Assembly: GCA_965662365.1 (NCBI GenBank)
Contig: CBFIHR010000010.1
Location: 15,214-79,213, forward strand
Direction of reading: 5' to 3'
DNA length: 64,000 bases
Source: CAWVWD01 sp965662365
Lineage (GTDB): Bacteria; Bacteroidota; Bacteroidia; Chitinophagales; Saprospiraceae
The notes under the pieces were generated by a model, which was not told the DNA's origin, did no database searches, and worked only from the letters and a program-made list of their open reading frames with translations. Position numbers and translations under genes: made by a program. Positions 7,223 through 15,663 of this stretch are shown in pieces (the first letter of the stretch is position 1; the number at the start of each line of letters is the position of its first letter).

Positions 7223-8191
7223 ATGAATTGGGGAATTATTGGTTTAGGAAAGATTTCTAATAAATTTACGGAAGCCTTAAAAATCGTTGATGATGCAGCG
7301 ATTTATGCGGTTGCGTCTCGTAATCAAATAAAGGCGGACGACTTTGCCAAAAGACATCACGCAAAGAAGGCATACGATAGTTATGAAAAACTATTTCGAG
7401 ATGAAAAAGTAGAAGTCGTTTACATCGGAACGCCACACGTTTTTCATGCCGAAAATGCGATTGCGGCAATGGAACACGGCAAATCGGTGTTGTGCGAAAA
7501 GCCGATTGCAATGAATCGAAAACAAGCACAGCAAATGTTTGATTGTGCGAAAGCGAATAACGTATTTTTGATGGAAGCCTTGTGGACTCGGTTTATTCCG
7601 TCATTTATAAAAGCAAAAGAACTAGTCGAAAACGGTACAATCGGAGAAGTCAAAAACATCGTTGCGGACTTTGGTTTTCGGTCAAATCATTCGCCTGAAA
7701 GTCGAATTTTTAATCCAAAGTTGGGTGGCGGTTCGATTTTAGACGTTGGGATCTATCCGATTTTTTTAGCAGTTACGATTTTGGGTAAACCGAATGCGAT
7801 TAAGGCTTTCGCCAAAATGAATGAGCAGCAAACGGACAACGCTTGTAATATGATTTTTGAATATGAAAATGCAATGGCAAGTTTGATGTCTTCGTTAGTG
7901 GCAAATCAACAAGTTGAAGCCACGATTTTTGGCACAGAAGGCTCGATTCGTCTGAATAATCGTTTTCACGAACCAACATCTATTTCGATTCTTAGAGAAT
8001 ATAAAGAAGTAGAAAAAATAGAATTTGAAGAGCTCGGAAGTGGTATGCAATATCAAGCCATCGAAGTACAAAACTGTATCAAAGCTGGAAAAACGCAAAG
8101 CGATTTGATGTCGTGGAATGATAGTTTATTGCTGCATGAAGTGATGGATTCGGTGAGGAGAGAAGCGGGGATTTTGTATGAGTGGGATTGA
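7223..8191 (+). CDS. Gfo/Idh/MocA family NAD(P)-dependent oxidoreductase
   Basis: 322 residues from ATG 7223 (MNWGIIGLGKISNKF). The frame is open to 7184, but that extension is translated repeat DNA. The Rossmann motif GIIGLGKIS is at 4-12. The family signature CEKP is at 91-94; its Lys usually helps bind the cofactor and substrate. The C-terminal alpha/beta domain includes GGGSILDVGIYPIFLAVTILG, the usual GGGxLxDxGxY segment with the catalytic-region Asp. Enzymes of this group oxidise or reduce sugars and cyclitols, or act as dihydrodiol-dehydrogenase-like enzymes; the substrate cannot be told. It appears monocistronic, with the inverted-repeat element directly upstream. Confidence 0.9.
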   Translation: MNWGIIGLGKISNKFTEALKIVDDAAIYAVASRNQIKADDFAKRHHAKKAYDSYEKLFRDEKVEVVYIGTPHVFHAENAIAAMEHGKSVLCEKPIAMNRKQAQQMFDCAKANNVFLMEALWTRFIPSFIKAKELVENGTIGEVKNIVADFGFRSNHSPESRIFNPKLGGGSILDVGIYPIFLAVTILGKPNAIKAFAKMNEQQTDNACNMIFEYENAMASLMSSLVANQQVEATIFGTEGSIRLNNRFHEPTSISILREYKEVEKIEFEELGSGMQYQAIEVQNCIKAGKTQSDLMSWNDSLLLHEVMDSVRREAGILYEWD

Positions 8192-8222
8192 TAGTTAGTG
8201 GGTTTTTATAAAAGAAAATAGT

Positions 8223-8322
8223 ATTACCTTACAAAATCACTAATTTCAAATAAAGATTATGTAAGGTAATATTTTTGTATCTTACATAATCTATGTATTT
8301 TTAATCAGATTTTGTAAGGTAA
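8223..8322. promoter_or_regulatory. Two tandem hairpins of a four-fold repeated 16-bp motif (operator-like)
   Basis: The motif attaccttacaWaatc occurs four times in alternating orientation: 8223-8238 forward, 8255-8270 reverse, 8278-8291 forward with one mismatch, 8308-8322 reverse. The two inverted pairs each enclose exactly 16 bases and are separated by 7. The last copy ends 9 bases before the ATPase start codon, so the motif overlaps the expected promoter/leader. It may bind a dimeric regulator or form two RNA hairpins at the translation start. Confidence 0.8.
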
Positions 8323-8331
8323 AAATAAAAA

Positions 8332-9765
8332 ATGGAACAATCAATAATAGGTAGAACCGAAGAAAAAGCGATTTTACATAAAGCGTTAAACTCTAACGAA
8401 GCGGAGATGATTTCGGTTATTGGTCGTAGAAGAGTTGGAAAAACCTATTTGATACGAACGGTTTATAAAGACTATATTGCTTTTGAAATATCAGGTTTGC
8501 AAAATGCGACAGGCGAAGAACAACTCCGTAATTTTGCGAATCAACTCCGCAAATATTCTAAATCCAAAATTATCATTCCAACGCCTAAAGATTGGTTAGA
8601 TGCCTTTTTTATCTTGGTGGATTATTTGGAACAAATCGAAACGGACAAAAAATTAGTGGTATTTTTTGATGAAGTACCGTGGATGGCAACGCACAAATCA
8701 GGCTTTCTAAAAGGACTAAGTTATTTTTGGAATAGTTGGGCCGTTAAGCAAAATATTGTTGTGGTTATTTGTGGTTCGGCAGCATCTTGGATGATTCAAA
8801 AAATACTGCGAGATAAAGGCGGTTTGCACAATCGAGTGACTCGACGGATTCGTTTGCAACCTTTCACATTAGCAGAAACGGAAGCGTTTTTATTAAACCG
8901 AAATATCAAATTTCAACGCTATCAACTCTTACAAATTTATATGGCAATGGGCGGCATTCCGCATTATTTAAAAGAAATTGAAGGCGGAAAAAGTGCGGCT
9001 CAAAATATTGATGCGATTTGTTTTGGTGAAAACGGCTTGCTGCGTGATGAGTTCCAAAGTCTTTATCCTGCTCTGTTCAAACATTCGGATTATCACACGG
9101 CAATTATCCGAGCTTTGGCAGCTAAACCAAATGGTTTAACTCGTCCTGATTTGATAACATCTGCTAAAATTACCGACAGCGGACGTATTTCTAAAGTCTT
9201 AATTGAACTCGAAGAGTCGGGATTTATTACCGCTTACAACGCTTTTGGAAAAAAGAAAAAGGGCAAAATCTATCGGCTAACCGATGAATATTCTATCTTT
9301 TATTTACGCTTTATCGAACCAAATCTTTCGGAAACTTTTGGTGTTTGGACAACTTTAAGTCAAGGACAAACCTACAAGATTTGGTGTGGTTATGCCTTTG
9401 AGAATGTTTGTTTAAAACACATTCCTCAAATCAAAAAAGCCTTGGGTATTTCGGGCGTTTACACTCGTTCTACTTCCTTCTATAAAAAAGGCGACGACCA
9501 AAGTAAAGGCACTCAAATTGATTTATTGATTGATAGAAATGATAGAACCATCAACTTGGTAGAAATCAAATTTTACGATGGTACATTCACTATTTCTAAA
9601 GATTATGCTCAAAAGCTTCGTCAAAAAGTTCAAGTTTTTAAAGAAACGACAGAAACGAAAAAACAAGTTTTTTTAACGTTAATCACTGCTTTAGGCTTAA
9701 AGCCAAATATTCATAGTGTTGGTTTGGTGGACGTTGATTTGGATAGTGCGGTTTTGTTTGAATGA
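8332..9765 (+). CDS. ATPase_2/DUF234-type P-loop ATPase with nuclease-like C-terminus
   Basis: 477 residues. Walker A is GRRRVGKT (31-38) and Walker B is LVVFFDEVPW with Asp113-Glu114. ICGSAASWM follows as sensor-like strand, then LQPFTLAETEAFL, the ATPase_2 (PF01637, STAND/AAA-like) pattern. A winged-helix segment lies at about 250-320 (RPDLITSAKITDSGRISKVL). The C-terminal DUF234 region carries a PD-(D/E)xK-like set: Glu357, Asp397 in QIDLLID and E411-I-K413 in LVEIKF. Such genes occur as multi-copy paralogues in archaea and Bacteroidota with unknown function; DNA binding or cleavage is plausible but unproven. The gene stands alone behind an unusual repeated operator, suggesting autoregulation. 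Confidence 0.88.
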   Translation: MEQSIIGRTEEKAILHKALNSNEAEMISVIGRRRVGKTYLIRTVYKDYIAFEISGLQNATGEEQLRNFANQLRKYSKSKIIIPTPKDWLDAFFILVDYLEQIETDKKLVVFFDEVPWMATHKSGFLKGLSYFWNSWAVKQNIVVVICGSAASWMIQKILRDKGGLHNRVTRRIRLQPFTLAETEAFLLNRNIKFQRYQLLQIYMAMGGIPHYLKEIEGGKSAAQNIDAICFGENGLLRDEFQSLYPALFKHSDYHTAIIRALAAKPNGLTRPDLITSAKITDSGRISKVLIELEESGFITAYNAFGKKKKGKIYRLTDEYSIFYLRFIEPNLSETFGVWTTLSQGQTYKIWCGYAFENVCLKHIPQIKKALGISGVYTRSTSFYKKGDDQSKGTQIDLLIDRNDRTINLVEIKFYDGTFTISKDYAQKLRQKVQVFKETTETKKQVFLTLITALGLKPNIHSVGLVDVDLDSAVLFE

Positions 9766-9843
9766 AGGGAATTTTTAAATCGAAATTTATAAACGAGGAA
9801 AATTAAAGGAAACGATTTTTAGCAAATAATCTATCTTTACAAA

Positions 9844-10734
9844 ATGCTACAACTACAAAAACACATCGCTAAACCAACCGAACGAACTCGCCTAAGCGAT
9901 TACGCCATCGGCATTTTCGAGTCTATTCCGACTCGAAAAGGTATCAAAAAAGCGATTAAAAAAGGTGCAATTTATGTCAATGGTGAAGTTGGACAAACTG
10001 GAACTTGGATAGTCGAAGGCGATGAAATTGTATTGTACGATTTAGACGAAAGTCTGCCGAAAACGTTTGAGTGTGATTTGCCGATTGTGTTTGAAGATGA
10101 CGATTTGGCGATTATTAATAAACCTGGTGGCATTCCTGTCAGTGGCAATTATTATAAAACGGTTCAGAATGCGTTACCACACAATTTGACAAAATCAACG
10201 GCTGTTGATGCGTTGAAAATCGCTCGACCAGTGCATCGAATTGATGCAGCGACTTGCGGCTTGTTGCTTGTCGCAAAAACGAAAACGGCTCATTTGCACT
10301 TATCGAAGCAATTTAAAAATAAAACCATTCAAAAACGGTATCAAGCGATTGCCATCGGAAAATTACCACAAAAAGGACGAATTGAAACGCCGATTGATGA
10401 AAAACCGTCAATTACGGATTTTGAAACGGTGAAAATTGTGTCTTCTCTGAAAAATGAATTTTTGACTTTTGTCAATTTATATCCGATTACGGGTCGAACG
10501 CATCAGTTGCGAAAGCATTTATCGGGTTTGAATCATCCGATTTTGGGGGATAAATTGTATGGTCAAGAAGGATTGATTTTATGGAAAAAGGGGTTGTTTC
10601 TTTGTGCAGTTGAGTTGAATTTTATTCATCCGAAAACTGAAAAAATGATGCAAATTAGCATTCAACCACCGAATAAATTTAAAACGATTTTGGAACGAGA
10701 AGCACGACGATTTTTGAATTATAAAAAGTTGTAA
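9844..10734 (+). CDS. RluA-family RNA pseudouridine synthase
   Basis: 296 residues. An S4-like RNA-binding region at 15-70 (RKGIKKAIKKGAIYVNGE) precedes the catalytic domain. The catalytic Asp134 is in RPVHRIDAATCGLLL, the HRLD motif with Ile for Leu. The RxHQLR motif appears as ITGRTHQLRKHL, and HPILGDKLYG follows. The enzyme isomerises uridine to pseudouridine in rRNA or tRNA; RluA, RluC and RluD subtypes cannot be separated by eye. Bacteroidota commonly carry several copies. Start ATG 9844 lies 78 bases after the ATPase stop; they may be cotranscribed, though a tatcttt element just upstream suggests its own promoter. Confidence 0.92.
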   Translation: MLQLQKHIAKPTERTRLSDYAIGIFESIPTRKGIKKAIKKGAIYVNGEVGQTGTWIVEGDEIVLYDLDESLPKTFECDLPIVFEDDDLAIINKPGGIPVSGNYYKTVQNALPHNLTKSTAVDALKIARPVHRIDAATCGLLLVAKTKTAHLHLSKQFKNKTIQKRYQAIAIGKLPQKGRIETPIDEKPSITDFETVKIVSSLKNEFLTFVNLYPITGRTHQLRKHLSGLNHPILGDKLYGQEGLILWKKGLFLCAVELNFIHPKTEKMMQISIQPPNKFKTILEREARRFLNYKKL

Positions 10735-10959
10735 ACCCATTTTTCCACAAAAAATCTCAAAAAAAACTCAAAAAAATCCCAAAAATTTCAAAAAATTAAC
10801 ATTGTAAAAAATCAAAATATGATTTGGAAATGGATATATTTTTAGAATTTTCATTCATTTTTTAGGTTAAATACCTCATTTTTTCGAACTCATCCGAATA
10901 TAATTCTCAATTCAGTGCGTAAATCAACCTTTGACAAAATAAAATTTCAATAAAAAAAC

Positions 10960-10990
10960 TTGCATCGTCGGAACTTATCTCTCATCTTTG
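10960..10990 (+). promoter_or_regulatory. Bacteroidota-type promoter in the 10.7-11.7 kb gap
   Basis: TTG at 10960-10962, a 20-base spacer and CATCTTTG at 10983-10990 match TTG-N20-TAnnTTTG with one mismatch. Transcription would start near 10996, about 700 bases upstream of the next start codon. Confidence 0.55.
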
Positions 10991-10995
10991 CGTTG

Positions 10996-11500
10996 TAATT
11001 ATTCAAAGTGTAAAAAAGACACTAAGAAATTAATAGCCAAAATTTAAACTTAAACTTTCGGTTGACATCAAGGGTACACTTAACGAATGATGCACGAAAA
11101 AATTGAAATACATAAAGATAGTATTTCAGGAAATTATTAAAAATAGAACCTGTAACCAACAGGAGAGTAGTTAAGAACCAAATTTTACAAGTTTAGAAAA
11201 ATGAAAACTGCATCGGAAAAATAAGCACCGTGCAGCTTCGAATCCAATGCCTTTTCTGAAAAGTCAGAAAGGTTTGGTGATACATTGTTATTGTAGAATA
11301 ACAAAAAACAACAATTAAGTGCACTTGAAAAAGGAGACTACTGATGTTGTGTTGAAGTCTTGATAATACACGCAAAAAATCAAAGTATTGATACTGACAA
11401 AGATTATAAGTTGTGTTGCTATTGATGGTTTCAATGAGTCAGATACTCCACATTTTTTCACCAAAGTTGATGTATTATTTTACCTCAACTTTTGTATCAG
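10996..11500 (+). ncRNA. Candidate structured non-coding RNA or long mRNA leader
   Basis: The 970 bases between 10735 and 11704 contain no convincing gene. Its left part (10735-10860) is A-rich low-complexity sequence. Downstream of the promoter at 10960 lie several hairpins: ccttttctga / tcagaaagg (11250-11272) closed by cacc / ggtg, then tgttatt-gtag-aataaca (11286-11303), and at 11462-11494 aaagttga / tcaacttt followed by a T-containing tail that could terminate. Base composition is less AT-biased between 11140 and 11440 than around it. I could not match it to RNase P, tmRNA, 6S or SRP RNA. It may be a separate RNA or the leader of the gene at 11705. Confidence 0.35.
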
Positions 11501-11704
11501 TTTTAAATAAATGATTAATTAGTTCTTTTGTAAACTATTGAAAATAAAAGTTTTATGGGATTGAACTGAAATTTATTTTTTTACTGATACTTACAAATTA
11601 CGCATATTATGAATAGTCATTTTGGTTATCAAAGTTTAATGTATTTACAACTTCAGATGAAGTCAAACGAACAATTAAACATTAAAAACAAAAACAGATT
11701 TAAC

Positions 11705-12301
11705 ATGATTAGAGCAATTAAAAATTTACTGCTTGCTATGTTATTAAGTTTAACGACTATCGCTAATGCAGGCATTACACCGACAGTACCTTACGTGACA
11801 TTTGAGCAAGTAGGAGAGCAAAAGGTACGTTTGAATTTAACAAATTTGAAAAGTGAACGTCCTCAATTATCTATTCTTGATGCAGAGGATAACACACTTT
11901 ATAGCGAATCAATTCGCAAAACGGTAGCTTTTACAAAGGCTTATGATTTTAGTACGTTACAAGATGGTACTTACACAATCAGGTTAGAATTAGAAGACCG
12001 TATTGTTTATCAAGGTGCAATTGTAAAAGATCAACAATTGACATTGGGCAAATATGAAGTGACTCCAAAACCAATTTTCAAAGTATTTGAAAATGCGTTT
12101 GATGTTTATGTTTCAGGAATTGTAGGAGCGGATGTTTCTATCGAAATTTTGGATTCGGCTAATGAGACCGTTCACAAAAAAATGAATGAAAGTGTAAACG
12201 GTGTGTATCGTCAGTACATTATGAAAAATTTGCCAAGCGGTGATTATACGGTTAAGGTAATGATTGACGGAAAGGTACATTACAAAACGATTACGCTTTA
12301 A
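11705..12301 (+). CDS. Secreted protein of unknown function with Ig-like repeats
   Basis: 198 residues from ATG 11705 (MIRAIKNLLLAMLLSLTTIANA); this start gives a clean signal peptide, whereas the frame's earlier ATG at 11609 gives a polar extension. The mature part is predicted all-beta with two similar halves: LSILDAEDNTLYSESI...DGTYTIRLELEDRIVYQG, and VSIEILDSANETVHKKM...SGDYTVKVMIDGKVHYKTITL. Each half resembles the Ig-like DUF3244 or type IX-associated beta-sandwich found in many short Bacteroidota secreted proteins. The final KTITL strand resembles a C-terminal beta strand and is too short for a standalone sorting domain. Role unknown; it has an unusually long leader. Confidence 0.7.
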   Translation: MIRAIKNLLLAMLLSLTTIANAGITPTVPYVTFEQVGEQKVRLNLTNLKSERPQLSILDAEDNTLYSESIRKTVAFTKAYDFSTLQDGTYTIRLELEDRIVYQGAIVKDQQLTLGKYEVTPKPIFKVFENAFDVYVSGIVGADVSIEILDSANETVHKKMNESVNGVYRQYIMKNLPSGDYTVKVMIDGKVHYKTITL

Positions 12302-12317
12302 GCAGAAGGAGGAAATT

Positions 12318-12350
12318 AGATAGAAGGCATTTCAAAAATGTCTTTTATCT
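12318..12350 (+). terminator. Terminator of the secreted-protein gene
   Basis: agatagaaggcattt pairs with aaatgtcttttatct (two G-U pairs) around a 3-base loop, 17 bases after the stop codon. The following tail is only moderately T-rich. Confidence 0.7.
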
Positions 12351-12476
12351 TATCCAACTTTTTAATTAAATGATTTTTTAAAATATTAAATCAATTACGA
12401 TTTAAAAATTCTCATAATTTGGTTCAGGTACGTCATTTCGTTTTTGGCTATTAACGAATGACAATGCCTAAATATC

Positions 12477-12513
12477 AAAAGCCTTCGCTCAAAAGTGAGT
12501 GAAGGCTTTTCTT
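12477..12513. terminator. Terminator between the secreted-protein gene and dnaB
   Basis: aaaagccttcgctc pairs with gtgagtgaaggctttt around four A. A and T runs flank it on both sides, so it can end dnaB transcription from the minus strand and any read-through from the plus strand. Confidence 0.85.
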
Positions 12514-12580
12514 TATTGATTAGCTTTTTTGAAAAAACTGCAATAAATTCTATTTTCTGACTTTGGGTATAATAGTTTTG

Positions 12581-14113
12581 CTAAAACGGAATATCACCTT
12601 CATCATCTGGTCGATTCATGGACGATTGTAAGGTAATCGGTGCAGAATCATTGTACAATTTATCTTCAAAATTCGCAAAGTCTGGATCTTCTAAGTTCGA
12701 AAACTTCGCAAAATGAGGCGTAAACTTCAACTTTACCGTTTCCAATGCACCATTTCTATGTTTTGCAATGATAATTTCACCGACATCTTTCAAAGAGTTC
12801 CCTTCTTCATCTTCTAAAATTTGATAATATTCGGGACGATAAATGAATGAAACAATATCCGCATCTTGCTCGATTGCTCCTGATTCCCTCAAATCCGATA
12901 ACTGCGGCCGCTTCGCACCGCCACGAGTTTCTACCGCACGAGAAAGTTGAGAAAGTGCAATTACAGGTACATTTAATTCTTTGGCTAAACCTTTTAGTGA
13001 CCGTGAAATCATACTGATTTCTTGCTCTCGGTTACCATTTTTGTTATCGCCGCCACCAGTCATTAATTGCAAATAATCAATAATCACCATTTGAATATCA
13101 TGCTGCATTTTCAAGCGGCGACATTTTGCACGTAGTTCAAATACATTGATTCCAGGTGTGTCATCAATGAAAATTGGGGCTTCCCCCAGTTTTTCAATCG
13201 CAGAATTTAACTGCTGCCATTCATAATCTTCTAATTGTCCATTTCTCAACTTAGAACCAGGAATCTCTGCCTCCATCGAAATCAAACGTTGAACCAGCTG
13301 CACACTCGACATCTCCAGCGAGAAGAAAGCAACGCCTTTGTTAAACTCCATTGCTGCATTTCGGGCTAAAGCCAAGGTATATGAAGTTTTACCCATTCCG
13401 GGTCTGGCCGCTACAATAATCAAATCAGAAGGCTGCCAACCAGAGGTTACCCTGTCCAAATTTGTGAAACCAGACGGAACACCGGTCAGACCTTCTTCCT
13501 TTCCTGCCATTTCTTCTAACATCTTGACGGCACGGTTGACTAAGGTGCTCATGTTTTCAGAACCTCGACTAAGGTTTTGTTCGGTGATTTCAAAAAGTCC
13601 TTGTTCAGCCTTATCTAATAGGTCAAAAACATCAGTTGTATCTTCGTAGGCATCATGAATAATACCAGTTGAAATACGAATTAATTCTCTTTGAATATGT
13701 TTTTGAGCAATGATTCTGGCGTGATATTCTATATTTGCGGCAGAGGCGACACGATTTGTTAGTTCTACTAAATAATAAGCCCCACCGATTTTTTCTAATG
13801 CACCTTCTTTTTTGATCTCTTCTGTTACCGTCAATAAATCGACAGGCTGCATTTTTTCAAACAACTTCATGATGCACTTGAAGATGATTTGATGCGATTC
13901 TAAGTAAAAACTTGCAGGTCGTAAAAGGTCGATAACGACAGTTAAGGCATCTTTGTCCAGCATCAATGCCCCTAAAACAGCTTCCTCCAAAGGTAGTGCC
14001 TGCGGCTGTACTTTACCGAAAACATAGCTTGATAAATCACCATTTTTTTTATTCTTTCCCCTCAAATTCGCTGTTCGTTTAAGCGAATTATCATTTCCAT
14101 TATTTTCTGCCAT
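12581..14113 (-). CDS. dnaB: Replicative DNA helicase DnaB
   Basis: 510 residues from ATG 14113 (MAENNGNDN); the frame is open to 14161, but that extension is not family-like. The N-terminal DnaB domain begins at LPLEEAVLGALMLD (40-53), the primase/loader-interaction part of the hexameric replicative helicase. The linker helix is followed by the RecA-like domain: GVPSGFTNLDRVTSGW, Walker A ARPGMGKTS at about 236-244, Walker B region QMVIIDYLQLM, then SQLSRAVETRGGAKRPQLSDLRESGAIEQDAD, with the arginine-finger region near KHRNG. No intein is present and length is normal. The 580-base spacer upstream is packed with DnaA boxes, so dnaB may lie next to the replication origin. Confidence 0.97.
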   Translation of the reverse strand: MAENNGNDNSLKRTANLRGKNKKNGDLSSYVFGKVQPQALPLEEAVLGALMLDKDALTVVIDLLRPASFYLESHQIIFKCIMKLFEKMQPVDLLTVTEEIKKEGALEKIGGAYYLVELTNRVASAANIEYHARIIAQKHIQRELIRISTGIIHDAYEDTTDVFDLLDKAEQGLFEITEQNLSRGSENMSTLVNRAVKMLEEMAGKEEGLTGVPSGFTNLDRVTSGWQPSDLIIVAARPGMGKTSYTLALARNAAMEFNKGVAFFSLEMSSVQLVQRLISMEAEIPGSKLRNGQLEDYEWQQLNSAIEKLGEAPIFIDDTPGINVFELRAKCRRLKMQHDIQMVIIDYLQLMTGGGDNKNGNREQEISMISRSLKGLAKELNVPVIALSQLSRAVETRGGAKRPQLSDLRESGAIEQDADIVSFIYRPEYYQILEDEEGNSLKDVGEIIIAKHRNGALETVKLKFTPHFAKFSNLEDPDFANFEDKLYNDSAPITLQSSMNRPDDEGDIPF

Positions 14114-14231
14114 TACTTTTTTGACTCTTATAATTATTTGATGCAATATTTCTGATAACAAAAATACTGTTTCTTTTAAAGAAAGTCGAATGCACTTTTT
14201 TGTATCTATTGTGAATTGCTTGTTAGTTTAA

Positions 14232-14512
14232 TGTGAATATGTGAATAAAATTGTGGAAAACTTTTTTAGAAATCCACAAAGTTTTCCACAATGTGAATAA
14301 AAATGTGAATAACTACCTGTTTTCCTTTTTGTGAAAAAGAGTCATCTGCGGTTATTTATTATCATTTTATCATTAAATACCAATGATTAAGTATTATTTT
14401 TTCAATAAAAATCAAGACTCAAAACACTGTTCCAGCTTTTACAAACAACTTATTTTCTTAAAAATAGTTATCCACATCTCTTTTTCAAAAATCCCAAAAT
14501 GAGGTGGATAAC
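14232..14512. other. Candidate chromosomal replication origin (DnaA-box cluster)
   Basis: The dnaB-nadK spacer (14114-14695) has no gene but many DnaA-box-like 9-mers (consensus TTATNCACA). Reverse copies: TGTGAATAT 14232, TGTGAATAA 14240, TGTGGAAAA 14252, TGTGAATAA 14292, TGTGAATAA 14304, GGTGGATAA 14503. Forward copies: TTTTCCACA 14282 and a perfect TTATCCACA at 14468-14476. Bases 14251-14264 and 14278-14291 form a perfect 14-bp inverted repeat, as do gttatccac / gtggataac at 14467 and 14504. Very AT-rich stretches at 14340-14460 and 14513-14690 could unwind. The helicase gene is next door. No dnaA gene is visible here, which is common in Bacteroidota. Confidence 0.6.
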
Positions 14513-14695
14513 TTTCAATATTTTTTTATTGTTGAATAGCTTATTCAAACTAAAATATTATTGATTGGGAGAATTAAAACCAAATTTGTTTAAAAATAGC
14601 ATTGATTATCATCAAAAAAGTCATAGCAAAGCATTTATAATGTAAAAATTTACACTTTTTTGTTTTTATAATTGACAATCAGCGTTTTATCACAA

Positions 14696-15577
14696 TCAAT
14701 TCCGACTATCAATTCCCCAGCCTAATTTGTCCCGTAAAGTTGATAAGAAATTACGCTCAAATAATCGAGCAATATTAATCGTAAAATCAGCTTTTTTGAC
14801 GGCCAAGCGATGATGTTTGGTAACTAATTCAAAACGAGAATCTAAGGTACACAAGAAGTTTTCGCCTCGACCTTCGATTTCAAAAGATAGAACTGCATCA
14901 TCAGGAATAACCATTGGTCGCATTGTGAGATTGTGAGGTGCAATGGGCGTAATAACAAAGTTGCCGGAGTTAGGAAAAATAATCGGGCCGCCACAACTCA
15001 ACGAATAGCCCGTAGAGCCAGTCGGTGTTGCAATAATCAAACCGTCCGCCCAATAGGAGTTTAAAAATTCTCCATTGATGTACATGTGTACGACAATCAT
15101 CGATGAGGTGTCTCGCTTCGAAATCGTACAATCATTAATAGCATAATTCAGTCCATTAAAAGTAGGAATATTAGACTCTAAATGTAAAACTGTTCGTTTG
15201 TCCAATTCATAATTACCGTGTACCAATGCTTCAATGGCTTCTTCAATCATATTTTTATCAATACTCGATAGAAAACCTAACCGCCCTAAATTTACTCCAG
15301 CAATCGGGATATTTGAATCTTTCACAAAGGTCAATGTATCTAAAATCGTCCCGTCGCCACCTAACGAAATTAGTAGTTGAATTTTTTCTGCCTTCAAATC
15401 TTCACAAGACTCAAAAGTCTGAAAGTCACCATCATAATGGATTTTTGCTCGAATTTCTGAAACGTAATTTTCATGGATATAAATATCTGTTTTCCAACGA
15501 TATAAATTATCAAAGACAGCTTGAACGTAAGTAATATCCTGCGGTTTGAGCAATCGACTATATACAGCTATTCGCAT
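14696..15577 (-). CDS. nadK: NAD kinase
   Basis: 293 residues. The ATP/NAD kinase signature GGDGT is at 73-77 (SLGGDGTILD, catalytic-region Asp75), followed by GVNLGRLGFLSS. The second conserved block is ADGLIIATPTGSTGYSLSCGGPI. INDCTISK and PHNLTMRPMVIPDD also match the family. The enzyme phosphorylates NAD to NADP in the cytoplasm and sets the NADPH pool. Length is typical and the start MRIAVYSR fits the family. It begins 86 bases downstream of the FAD dehydrogenase gene on the same strand, so the two may be cotranscribed. Confidence 0.97.
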   Translation of the reverse strand: MRIAVYSRLLKPQDITYVQAVFDNLYRWKTDIYIHENYVSEIRAKIHYDGDFQTFESCEDLKAEKIQLLISLGGDGTILDTLTFVKDSNIPIAGVNLGRLGFLSSIDKNMIEEAIEALVHGNYELDKRTVLHLESNIPTFNGLNYAINDCTISKRDTSSMIVVHMYINGEFLNSYWADGLIIATPTGSTGYSLSCGGPIIFPNSGNFVITPIAPHNLTMRPMVIPDDAVLSFEIEGRGENFLCTLDSRFELVTKHHRLAVKKADFTINIARLFERNFLSTLRDKLGWGIDSRN

Positions 15578-15663
15578 TTTTTTATTTTGTGTTTCTCACG
15601 AAGACTCACAATGACTTTATCGTTTGTTTTAAAATAGTGAGTGAAACTTTATGAGAACTAAAA

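Noticed and set aside
7069..7260. 63-codon frame over the 7.1-kb element, running into the oxidoreductase gene
   Set aside because: Most of it is the translated inverted-repeat element; the real gene starts at 7223 in another frame.
10996..11500. Known RNA classes (tmRNA, RNase P, 6S, SRP RNA) in the 10.7-11.7 kb gap
   Set aside because: I found none of the conserved cores I know for these RNAs, such as the tmRNA tag ALAA codons or the SRP GGAAGCA loop; it is kept only as an unnamed candidate.
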